A stretch of 53,456 nt of DNA from DATJSN01 sp035504095 (lineage in GTDB: Bacteria > Planctomycetota > Phycisphaerae > WQYP01), in contig DATJSN010000055.1 of the NCBI GenBank assembly GCA_035504095.1, forward strand, positions 1-53,456, written 5' to 3'. Under the pieces are notes generated by a model, which saw only the letters and a list, made by a program, of their open reading frames with translations, was not told the DNA's origin and did no database searches. How positions within the stretch are numbered: position 1 is the first letter of the stretch; each line of letters begins with the position of its first letter. The position numbers were made by a program, and so were the translations under genes. This document shows, piece by piece, positions 1 to 7,541 of this stretch.

Positions 1-2202
1 GCGCCGTTCAATGGCCGAATCCCCGTTGTCGGCGTGCTTTCAGGAGACATCGGCCAGATCTGGACGGTAGCCTTTGTGCCCAATACCCATGAAGCTCTTT
101 CCGCCGGTAGAGACGGCGTCATTCGCCTCTGGGATTTGAATACACTCCAGCAGATTCGCACATTCTCCGGCAGTGATAGCCCGGTGCATCGTATTTCCGT
201 CTCTCCCGATGGTAAAACGTTTGTCGGCGTAAGCCAAAATGGCGACGTTCGGGTATGGAACATTGCGACCGGCAACCAGTTATCAATGTTTAACTGTGGC
301 GTGCCGGTCTATTCGTCGGCCATTTCACCAGATGGCAACTGGGTGGTGGTCGGCACACGCATCGGCGGCAAAATGTGGAATCTCAAAACTGGACAGGAAC
401 TAACCGCTTATGCACATAATCTTAGGGGTGATTATGCCGTCGCCTGGTCCCCCGATAGCGCCTATGTCGTCGACGGCGGCGACGCTTCCAAAATCCTGGT
501 CTGGTCCATGCGGCAGGGAAAATTCATCGACACGCTTGCTGAGAAGACCGGAATACTTGTCGGCATGGCCTTTACGCCGGATGGTCGGTACCTCTTTTGC
601 AGCGGCGTCAGCGCCACGGTGACTCAGTGGGATTTTTTAAACCGGCGAAAAATTCAAGCCGCCACTCTTGGGCGCGGCATTGGAAGTCTGGTGGTTACTT
701 CCGATAGTCGTTATTTATTCGCAGGTGGGAATGATCACCTCCTTTATATCTGGCCTTTACAAACCAATCGGGTTTTTGCCTTTACAACAGAGCACACCAA
801 GGGCATCTGCATTGCCGTCAGTTCGGATGGCAATTACGCTTTAGTAGGGTCAGTGGATGGCACCATCAGTGTGCTGGGGCTAAACGCCGCGGATAACAAT
901 GCTCCGTCAAATGATGTTGTGGTCAACAATAATCCGCCGTCAGCGGTGACAGATGAAACTCAGGCGCCGCCTGCTAACGACACGTCCACCCCTGTCGGCA
1001 ATTCGCCTACGCCTGTCAGCATCACCAACGCGCCGCCGGCGGCGAACCAGACTGTCGACCCTGATTCAATTTTCCGCCCGCAATATCAAAACACGCAAAA
1101 GGATTTCGAAAAAGTTCAGGCGGAAATCCACGGCCTCGTGGTTTCACAGCTCGACAATGGCGACATGGTCGGGCAGACCATGGACATTATTGCCACTGTC
1201 ATGAATGACCAGGGCAATTCCGGGCAAGCTATTTTTGACGACAGCCAAATTGGTTCCCAGATGCGCCAGTCCTTGCGTGACGCCGTACAGGCAGTTCATT
1301 TGCGCTACCCGTTATGGCAGGATGGTCTCGTTCATATCAGTTTCGGCGATGAATATTCGGCAAAAGACGGCGGTTCCGCAGGCGGCGCGTTTGCCATTTT
1401 GATGCTATCCACATTGGAGAACTTCGATATTGACGACAATTTCGCCATGACCGGCGAAATCACAATCGACTGGAAACTCCGCGCTATCGGCGGCGTCGCC
1501 GCCAAAATTCAGGGCGCCATCGATGGCGGATGCACCGCAGTGATTATCCCGCAGGACGACCTACAGGAATTTCATGACGCCATGCTGCTGGATGGACCGG
1601 ACACGGCCTGGAAAATTCAGATTTTTACTGAGCCCGACCTGCAGCACGCCGAGGAATTGATTCGCACCGACCGGCCTAAAAACTTTCAGCAGGCGATGGA
1701 TTTATTTTCGAAGGTCCAGGACCAATTCCAGAATGAAGGTGATCGGGCTCTTTACGATCCCAAAGTTAAAAGCGAGCTTGAGCAGGTGCTTACCCTGAAT
1801 CCCAATTGTGCGTCAGCGCGGTATATGCTGGATGAATCCGAGGGCAGGCAGCCGACTAAACTTTCGGAATCGGCCTCGGTGTTTGAAGCCCTGATTGATG
1901 TTTATCCGATTCAGGATCTGATTTTCACCGACAAAGATGTTGTTATTAATCAGGATACGTTGCCTTCTCTGGTCGTCAACAAAATGCGGCGATCCCTGGG
2001 CGAGCTTCGTGATATTTCCCCGGATGACACGGTGCCGCTGATCGACGATTTGATTGCGCTGGTCAACGTCTGTGACCAATTTGCCAACGGCCAGGTTGAT
2101 GATCAGGCCGTCACGGATCAGCTAAGCGTGGTGGCGGGCCGACTCGAGGCGCTGCAGATGGACCATGCGACGATGCAAAAGATGATTCAACAGGGCATTT
2201 AG
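1..2202 (+). CDS. WD40-repeat / Lon-type serine protease fusion (5' partial)
   Basis: The frame is open from base 1, so the gene starts outside the window; the first possible internal start is GTG 34. Numbering from that GTG, residues 1-285 are WD40 blades (repeated SPDG...V.VWN/LWD patterns), about 285-350 is a Pro/Asn/Thr-rich linker, about 350-550 is a Lon (S16) proteolytic domain, and 555-722 is a helical tail without recognised family. The Lon domain shows DGGSAGG with Ser448 and GGVAAK with Lys491. Their 43-residue spacing equals that of the Ser679/Lys722 dyad of E. coli Lon, and TGEI lies between them as in Lon. No AAA+ module is visible, so the beta-propeller seems to replace the unfoldase as substrate- or partner-binding part (inference). 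Stop TAG at 2200-2202; no signal peptide can be judged because the N-terminus is missing. The protease assignment is firm, the substrate unknown. Confidence 0.85.
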   Translation, partial: APFNGRIPVVGVLSGDIGQIWTVAFVPNTHEALSAGRDGVIRLWDLNTLQQIRTFSGSDSPVHRISVSPDGKTFVGVSQNGDVRVWNIATGNQLSMFNCGVPVYSSAISPDGNWVVVGTRIGGKMWNLKTGQELTAYAHNLRGDYAVAWSPDSAYVVDGGDASKILVWSMRQGKFIDTLAEKTGILVGMAFTPDGRYLFCSGVSATVTQWDFLNRRKIQAATLGRGIGSLVVTSDSRYLFAGGNDHLLYIWPLQTNRVFAFTTEHTKGICIAVSSDGNYALVGSVDGTISVLGLNAADNNAPSNDVVVNNNPPSAVTDETQAPPANDTSTPVGNSPTPVSITNAPPAANQTVDPDSIFRPQYQNTQKDFEKVQAEIHGLVVSQLDNGDMVGQTMDIIATVMNDQGNSGQAIFDDSQIGSQMRQSLRDAVQAVHLRYPLWQDGLVHISFGDEYSAKDGGSAGGAFAILMLSTLENFDIDDNFAMTGEITIDWKLRAIGGVAAKIQGAIDGGCTAVIIPQDDLQEFHDAMLLDGPDTAWKIQIFTEPDLQHAEELIRTDRPKNFQQAMDLFSKVQDQFQNEGDRALYDPKVKSELEQVLTLNPNCASARYMLDESEGRQPTKLSESASVFEALIDVYPIQDLIFTDKDVVINQDTLPSLVVNKMRRSLGELRDISPDDTVPLIDDLIALVNVCDQFANGQVDDQAVTDQLSVVAGRLEALQMDHATMQKMIQQGI

Positions 2203-2525
2203 CGGTTTTCACCACAACGAAAAAACGATACGACGTGATCAATTAAAAAGTAAAAATATAAAATGCGCGCGCGGAGAACGGCGCGACGAAGCCGCGCCGA
2301 GTGGGTAGAGCAGTTGAACAGTGGAGCAGTAGAGCACATAAGGATTTTACTAATCCAAATGTTGACTGCAGCGCTATCAAAAGTCCATCATATTGTTCAC
2401 TTGTCAAAGGCCGCCGTGGACTTAGATACGCTCGGCAATGATTCGATATAGTCTTCGAGTGCTAGGGATATCCCTTGTCTCCAATAGTGTATGATACAGC
2501 CTGAATTTATTTCAGGAGGCAGCGC
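2203..2525. other. Intergenic region upstream of the MoxR gene
   Basis: No convincing gene. It holds an A/T-rich stretch around 2235-2262, a GC-rich hairpin at 2279-2299, and a possible weak promoter (TTGTCA 2401-2406, 16-base spacer, TAGATA 2423-2428) that I cannot confirm. The MoxR ribosome-binding site AGGAGG sits at 2514-2519, six bases before the GTG start. The length of the gap and the strong binding site suggest that the MoxR cluster is transcribed separately from the protease gene. Confidence 0.5.
2279..2299. repeat. GC-rich hairpin
   Basis: CGGCGCG (2279-2285) pairs perfectly with CGCGCCG (2293-2299) across a seven-base loop. It lies 77 bases after the protease stop codon. There is no T-run after it, so a Rho-independent terminator is not well supported; mRNA 3'-end stabiliser or dispersed repeat are alternatives. 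Confidence 0.45.
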
Positions 2526-3614
2526 GTGATAAATCCATCGAACGCATCGGATCTGAATATGGACATGTCGCCGGAGGAATTGCAGACCGTCAGCAAGCTT
2601 CAGGAAAGCTTCAAACTTTTGCGCCAGGAACTGGGCAAGACCGTTGTGGGGCAGGAACAGGTGATGGAAGAATTGCTGATCGTCCTGTTTTGCCGCGGGC
2701 ACTGCCTGCTGGTGGGCGTGCCGGGACTAGCCAAGACGCTGCTGGTTTCCACGCTGGCGCGGGCGCTGAATTTAAGCTTTAATCGCATTCAGTTTACGCC
2801 TGACCTGATGCCTTCGGACATCACCGGCACCGAAGTGATCGAGGAAGACAAGGCGACAGGAGCGCGCTCGCTGCGTTACGTGAAAGGCCCGATATTCGCC
2901 AACGCCGTGCTGGCGGACGAAATCAACCGTACGCCGCCGAAAACGCAGGCGGCGCTGTTGGAAGCGATGCAGGAACACCAGGTGACCTCGGGTGGGACGC
3001 AACGCCGACTGCCCGAGCCGTTTTTTGTAATGGCCACACAAAATCCAATCGAACAGGAAGGAACCTATCCCCTGCCCGAAGCGCAGCTCGACCGCTTTAT
3101 GTTTAACGTATTGGTGCATTACCCAACGGAGCAGGAAGAGTTCGACATTGTGCGGCTCACGACGGCGCCGCGAAAAGTGGAGATCAACCAGGTGCTTACC
3201 GCCGAAGAAGTGCTGGCTCTGCAGGAGCTGGTGCGGAAGGTTCCGGTGGCGGATCACGTGGTGCGTTATGCGCTGCGGCTGACGCGCCAGACGCGCGTGG
3301 GCCAGGCCGATGCACCGAAATTCGTGAAGGATTATGTGTCCTGGGGCGCGGGACCCCGGGCGTCGCAGTATTTAGTGCTGGCGGCCAAGGTGCGGGCGCT
3401 TTTGCGGGGACGCTATCATGTGAGTACGGAAGATATTCGATCGGTGGCCTATCCAACGCTGCGTCATCGCGTGCTGACGAATTTCAACGCCGAGGCGGAA
3501 GGGATTCATTCGGACGACATCATTCGCCAGTTGATCGAGCATACGCCGCGCGACGGCGAAGGGGAAAAAGTCACGGCGCAGCTTCCAAAAATTCTGTCCA
3601 CGCCATCGAGCTAA
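2526..3614 (+). CDS. MoxR-family AAA+ ATPase
   Basis: A 362-residue MoxR-type AAA+ ATPase, normal length for the family. Walker A is GVPGLAKT (64-71), Walker B is VLADEIN (128-134, Asp131/Glu132), sensor 1 is ATQN (170-173), and the family motif YPLPEAQLDR ends at Arg190, followed by a C-terminal lid domain. MoxR proteins act as ATP-driven chaperones on vWA-domain partners, often for metal or cofactor insertion or for assembling envelope complexes. The start is GTG, chosen because AGGAGG (2514-2519) sits six bases upstream. The DUF58 gene follows after 30 bases and vWA genes lie further downstream, the usual genomic setting. Cytoplasmic; no odd features. Confidence 0.95.
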   Translation: MINPSNASDLNMDMSPEELQTVSKLQESFKLLRQELGKTVVGQEQVMEELLIVLFCRGHCLLVGVPGLAKTLLVSTLARALNLSFNRIQFTPDLMPSDITGTEVIEEDKATGARSLRYVKGPIFANAVLADEINRTPPKTQAALLEAMQEHQVTSGGTQRRLPEPFFVMATQNPIEQEGTYPLPEAQLDRFMFNVLVHYPTEQEEFDIVRLTTAPRKVEINQVLTAEEVLALQELVRKVPVADHVVRYALRLTRQTRVGQADAPKFVKDYVSWGAGPRASQYLVLAAKVRALLRGRYHVSTEDIRSVAYPTLRHRVLTNFNAEAEGIHSDDIIRQLIEHTPRDGEGEKVTAQLPKILSTPSS

Positions 3615-3644
3615 GCGGCTCCAGGACAGAGATGAGCGAGACCC

Positions 3645-4571
3645 ATGGCCGAGAACCAGCAGGACACGCCTGATTATCGCAAATATCTGGATCCCCGGAC
3701 GTTGGCGAAAATCGCCGCGCTGGACATCCGGGCACGGTTGATCGTTGAGGGATTCGTCACCGGTATGCACCGCTCGCCGTACAAAGGGTTTTCGGTCGAA
3801 TTCGCGCAGCACCGGCCGTACAGCAGCGGCGACGACATCAAATACATCGACTGGAAAGTGTTCGGGCGGACCGACCGGCACTACATCAAACAATATGAGG
3901 AAGAAACCAACCTGCAGGTGATGTTGGTAGTGGATGCATCGGCGTCGATGCAATACGCGGGGCAGGATAATCCCGGCTGGCGGAAATTCGATCATGCGAT
4001 CAGCGTCGCAGCGAGCATGGCGTACGCGGCGATCCATCAACAGGACAGTGCAGGCGTCGCGGTGTTTGATTCACGCGTGCGGCGGCTGATCAGGCCGTCG
4101 AACAATTCGCGGCAGTGGCGCACGATTATCGACGAACTCACGACAGCGCCCGGCGCGGCCAAAACCGACACGGGCAAGGTGCTAGAGGAAATCGCCGAGG
4201 AGCTGCGCCACCGCAGTTTGATTGTCCTGATCAGCGACATGTTCGACGATGCCGAACGGATCATCAAAGGGATACGGCATTTAAAATACCGGCGGCATGA
4301 CCTGATATGCCTGCAAATCCTGGATCATGATGAAGTGGATTTCCCATTCCGCAACACCACCATGTTCAAGGGAATGGAAATACCGGCGGAATTGGTGGTG
4401 GAACCACAGGCGCTGCGCGAAGCGTACCTGGAGGAATTCAATCGCCATTACGAACGGCTGAAACAGGCGTGCCATCAGTTGCACGTGGATTACACGCAGG
4501 TTGATACGAGTGTGCCTCTGGATGTGTCGCTGCCGGGATTTTTAGCCGCACGAGCGATGAGGATGCATTAG
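3645..4571 (+). CDS. DUF58 / vWA-like domain protein
   Basis: A 308-residue DUF58 protein. The family signature SGDDIKYIDWKVFGRTDRHY spans residues 61-80 and is followed by a vWA-like core with a complete MIDAS motif Asp97-x-Ser99-x-Ser101 (DASAS). It has no membrane segment, so this is the soluble DUF58 form expected to meet MoxR in the cytoplasm. DUF58 genes nearly always neighbour moxR; the pair is thought to be chaperone and client or adaptor. ATG 3645 lies 30 bases after the MoxR stop, with only a weak Shine-Dalgarno match. The exact biochemical role of DUF58 is not known. Confidence 0.92.
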   Translation: MAENQQDTPDYRKYLDPRTLAKIAALDIRARLIVEGFVTGMHRSPYKGFSVEFAQHRPYSSGDDIKYIDWKVFGRTDRHYIKQYEEETNLQVMLVVDASASMQYAGQDNPGWRKFDHAISVAASMAYAAIHQQDSAGVAVFDSRVRRLIRPSNNSRQWRTIIDELTTAPGAAKTDTGKVLEEIAEELRHRSLIVLISDMFDDAERIIKGIRHLKYRRHDLICLQILDHDEVDFPFRNTTMFKGMEIPAELVVEPQALREAYLEEFNRHYERLKQACHQLHVDYTQVDTSVPLDVSLPGFLAARAMRMH

Positions 4572-4582
4572 AGATTTTTTGC

Positions 4583-4598
4583 CACAGAGTTCACAGAG
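4583..4598. repeat. CACAGAG direct repeat in intergenic gap
   Basis: CACAGAG occurs at 4583-4589 and again at 4592-4598, just before the start of the small membrane protein gene. A related but longer CACAG-containing element is found at 28178-28276. It may be the edge of a dispersed repeat that accompanied insertion of the next gene. Confidence 0.4.
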
Positions 4599-4608
4599 AA
4601 GATAAAAA

Positions 4609-5181
4609 ATGAATGAAGTGAACATGACCAGTGAATCGCTTAACACCAAGCGGTCATTACAAAGTTGGATCGCCTGGACTATATACTTTGTGGGTTGGAT
4701 TACATGGTTTGCGTCAATGTCATTGAAGGCAGATTATCTTTTCCCGGGCCTATTTTCATTCTCGAACACATACCCTCCCCCATCAAGTGTACAACCGGCC
4801 TCGGTTTTCGTGATGCTAATCGCCGGTCCTAGTGGCCCCCAAAATCAGACAGCTGGTGAGATGCAATTGGGCTTGTCCCTTTGTGTGGTCTACGATATCG
4901 GCGTGTTGTTCTGCGTTTTCTGGCCGCTTTTTCGGATGGGACCGCAGTGGTTGGACATTATCGGCCGCGTGGGTGCGCTGGGCGCCTTATCCGTTTGGGC
5001 CGAAGTTGCTTTCGCATCACAATATTTCAACTTCCATGTTTTACCGGGATATCCCGTTTTGGCTGTCGCCAGCACGTTGATCTGTATCGGCGTCTGGCTG
5101 ATTCCGCCGCGGCTTGCGAAGTCTAATGGGCAAATCCATAAACCAATGCTTAATCCGGGAGTCAGTCCGCCCTCAAATTGA
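4609..5181 (+). CDS. Small multi-span membrane protein, unknown function
   Basis: A 190-residue protein with about four hydrophobic spans, near residues 16-34, 62-72, 84-105 and 118-158 (the last possibly two), and a hydrophilic proline-rich tail. I do not recognise the family. It lies between the DUF58 and BatA-like genes, where such clusters usually have no extra gene, and its composition is less GC-rich than its neighbours. It is preceded by a CACAGAG repeat and followed after 13 bases by the BatA-like gene. This suggests a later insertion into the cluster, although co-transcription is still likely. ATG 4609 has no clear Shine-Dalgarno sequence; an in-frame ATG at 4624 is an alternative start. 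Confidence 0.7.
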   Translation: MNEVNMTSESLNTKRSLQSWIAWTIYFVGWITWFASMSLKADYLFPGLFSFSNTYPPPSSVQPASVFVMLIAGPSGPQNQTAGEMQLGLSLCVVYDIGVLFCVFWPLFRMGPQWLDIIGRVGALGALSVWAEVAFASQYFNFHVLPGYPVLAVASTLICIGVWLIPPRLAKSNGQIHKPMLNPGVSPPSN

Positions 5182-5194
5182 GTAATGAAAAATA

Positions 5195-7540
5195 GTGGAG
5201 TCTTTCTTGGTTTCGGAAATAAATATCCTCGCTGCTCTACCTTTTGTAACGCCTTGGCTGTTTGGGGCCGGGGCGGCGGCAGTGAGCATTCCCATCATCA
5301 TTCACCTTTTAAATCGACGGCGATTTCGCATTCAACCCTGGGCAGCGATGGAGTTTCTAATGGCAGCGCATCGGCGGAATATACGCCGGTTGCGGATTCA
5401 ACGCCTGCTTTTATTGCTGCTGCGCTGTCTGGCAATTCTGCTGCTGGCCGCCGGGGTAGCGCAATTCACGCCGCAGGGCCGGGCGCTGCAGACGATGCTG
5501 GGCTCAAACCAGACGCTGGATGTGGTGGTGTGGGATGATGCATATACGATGGCGTATGAGCCGCCGGGGAGCAATTCGGTTTTTTCCGACTCACGAGATT
5601 TATTGACCGGATGGCTCATGCACGCCAACGGGCCCCAGCGCGTGGCGATATTACGCGGATCTTCCTTTCGGGCGCCGCTGATGGATCAGCCGACGGCAGA
5701 CCTGGCCCTGGCGATGAACATGGTGCAAGTGCAGAAACTTACGGATGCCAGCGCCGATTTGGCGGGTGGACTGGCGCAGGCGCTGAAAATTGTCCAGGAC
5801 CAGAAGAGCCGCACTTCTCAGGAACGGGTATGGCTGATAACCGATGCCGCACGTGGAGCTTTTGGCGTGGACCAAAGCCAGCCCTTCGACATAGCCCCTC
5901 GACTTTCCTCGGGACAGGCTCAGGGCGGACCTGGGGGGACGGCGGAGCGACTGCGGCAGATCGCCGATGGAATTACCGCGACGGGGGCCCAGTTTCGGGT
6001 TATCGATTTGGGTTCGCCGGATGCGGTAAATATGGCAGTTACGAATCTCTCGACGATTCGATCCGTGGTGGTGGTTAACCAGCCGCTGCGGATTAAGTGC
6101 ACGATTTTTAATGCCTCTACTACGGCGGCGTCGAATGTACCGGTGAATTTTTACCTTGATGGCGTACCGGCGGGCCGGCAGTTAATCGATCAAATCGACG
6201 CAGGTTCTTCGGCGGAGTTTACGATGGCGCTGGCACATCCAGTGACTGGGCCGGGAATGCACGTGATTGAAGCACGACTGGAGCCCGACGGCTTGCCGGT
6301 TGATGATGTCAGGCGCCTGGTCGTACAGGCTTTCCAGAGCGTGCCAATGCTGGTGGTGGACGGCGAACAGGGCGATCCGGAACGCGGCATTTTGCCCAGT
6401 ACGGCGTGGCTGACAACGGCGCTGGCGCCGGAGGCTGGGGCTGGCGTATTTACGCCGCAGACCATCAGTGAATTACAACTGCCGGATGAAACACTGGAAC
6501 ATTACCGTGCGGTGATTTTAAGCGACACGGGAGCGCCTGATGCGGAATTGGCCGCCCGGTTGCGGCAATTTGTCAGTTCGGGCGGCTTACTGATGATTTT
6601 CCCCGGGCCGGATACCAATCCATCACAGTGGACGGCGGCGCTGGGCACCGGGCCGCATGGGCTATTGCCCGCAGCGCTGGGGCTGGCAACAACGCCTGCG
6701 GGAGCAAGCGGGACGGTGGGATTTGATCTAAAGCACACAATTAATTCCGTGACGCTGCCGTTTATACGGGCCGAGCAAAGCGGCATTCATACGGGATTTA
6801 CGAGCGTCAATACCAGCCGATACGTGGCCCTGGAGATTCCGCCGGAGTCGCCGGCACAAATCATCGCGGAATTTTCCAACGGGGCGCCGGCGGTGGTGAT
6901 GCGGAATTTTGGTGCAGGGCGTGTCGTGCAATGGGCGACGACGTGCGATACGCGATGGACTGAATTTCCCGCGCAACCTTCTTATTTGCCCTTTTTGTAT
7001 GAATTGTTTTATGCGGCGCTGCCGGATTCGGCGGCGAAATGGAATTTGCAGGTGGGCCAGGCGATTGCAATTAGCGCGGGTGAAGAAAGTGAACAGGGAG
7101 AATTGGGCGAACAGACCGAACTGACAGATCAATCGTGGCGTGGCCCGGAAGGAATTTCAGTCACGATGAACCGGCGTATTGTGGGCGATGCCGTGGAAGT
7201 TCTGAGCGATCCAATTTGGCAGACCGGGATTTATCAAAATGACGGCGGCGAAGTTGCGGCGGTAAACGTGGATCCGGTGGACGCCGACATTCGGCATTTA
7301 TCGGCGGATCAAATCGCGGCGGTATTGGGGATTTCACCCGGGGACGTATTGGAACATCCGCAGTCCCCGGCAGATTTAACTGTAAGTCAGGCGAACGCCG
7401 GCGGCGACGCGGGGCAGAAAATGATTATGCTGGCCCTGGCGGTGCTGGTGATGGAGACGCTGTTGGCGCGGGCGTTTTCGCGATATAGCCACGCAGATGA
7501 AACAAAAGAAAAGTCACGGGCAAAACTTGTACAGGCTTAA
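5195..7540 (+). CDS. BatA-like double-membrane-anchor protein with degenerate vWA
   Basis: 781 residues from GTG 5195; TTG 5207, which has GGAG six bases upstream, is an equally plausible start. The N-terminus is the BatA/aerotolerance double-membrane-anchor domain: span 1 about 15-38 leading into HLLNRRRFRIQPWAAMEFL, then span 2 about 68-88. A vWA-like fold follows, but the MIDAS position reads D114-x-A116-x-T118 instead of DxSxS, so metal binding is probably lost. Residues about 395-480 resemble the GATase1-like domain found in these proteins (LVVDGEQ ... GGLLMIFPGP). A last hydrophobic span lies near 745-765. It sits in the inner membrane with the large middle part outside or in the periplasm (inference). 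It follows MoxR/DUF58 and overlaps or abuts the next vWA gene, so it is likely part of one complex. Confidence 0.88.
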   Translation: MESFLVSEINILAALPFVTPWLFGAGAAAVSIPIIIHLLNRRRFRIQPWAAMEFLMAAHRRNIRRLRIQRLLLLLLRCLAILLLAAGVAQFTPQGRALQTMLGSNQTLDVVVWDDAYTMAYEPPGSNSVFSDSRDLLTGWLMHANGPQRVAILRGSSFRAPLMDQPTADLALAMNMVQVQKLTDASADLAGGLAQALKIVQDQKSRTSQERVWLITDAARGAFGVDQSQPFDIAPRLSSGQAQGGPGGTAERLRQIADGITATGAQFRVIDLGSPDAVNMAVTNLSTIRSVVVVNQPLRIKCTIFNASTTAASNVPVNFYLDGVPAGRQLIDQIDAGSSAEFTMALAHPVTGPGMHVIEARLEPDGLPVDDVRRLVVQAFQSVPMLVVDGEQGDPERGILPSTAWLTTALAPEAGAGVFTPQTISELQLPDETLEHYRAVILSDTGAPDAELAARLRQFVSSGGLLMIFPGPDTNPSQWTAALGTGPHGLLPAALGLATTPAGASGTVGFDLKHTINSVTLPFIRAEQSGIHTGFTSVNTSRYVALEIPPESPAQIIAEFSNGAPAVVMRNFGAGRVVQWATTCDTRWTEFPAQPSYLPFLYELFYAALPDSAAKWNLQVGQAIAISAGEESEQGELGEQTELTDQSWRGPEGISVTMNRRIVGDAVEVLSDPIWQTGIYQNDGGEVAAVNVDPVDADIRHLSADQIAAVLGISPGDVLEHPQSPADLTVSQANAGGDAGQKMIMLALAVLVMETLLARAFSRYSHADETKEKSRAKLVQA

Positions 7541-7541
7541 G

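Noticed and set aside
2279..2299. Rho-independent terminator for the protease gene
   Set aside because: Good stem but no U-run after it; listed only as a hairpin.
2397..2702. Minus-strand open frame of about 100 codons across the MoxR start
   Set aside because: It overlaps the clearly coding MoxR frame and has no recognisable motif; it is a GC-driven shadow.
3372..4040. 222-codon minus-strand frame opposite MoxR and DUF58
   Set aside because: Arg/His-rich shadow of two well-supported genes, no domain seen.
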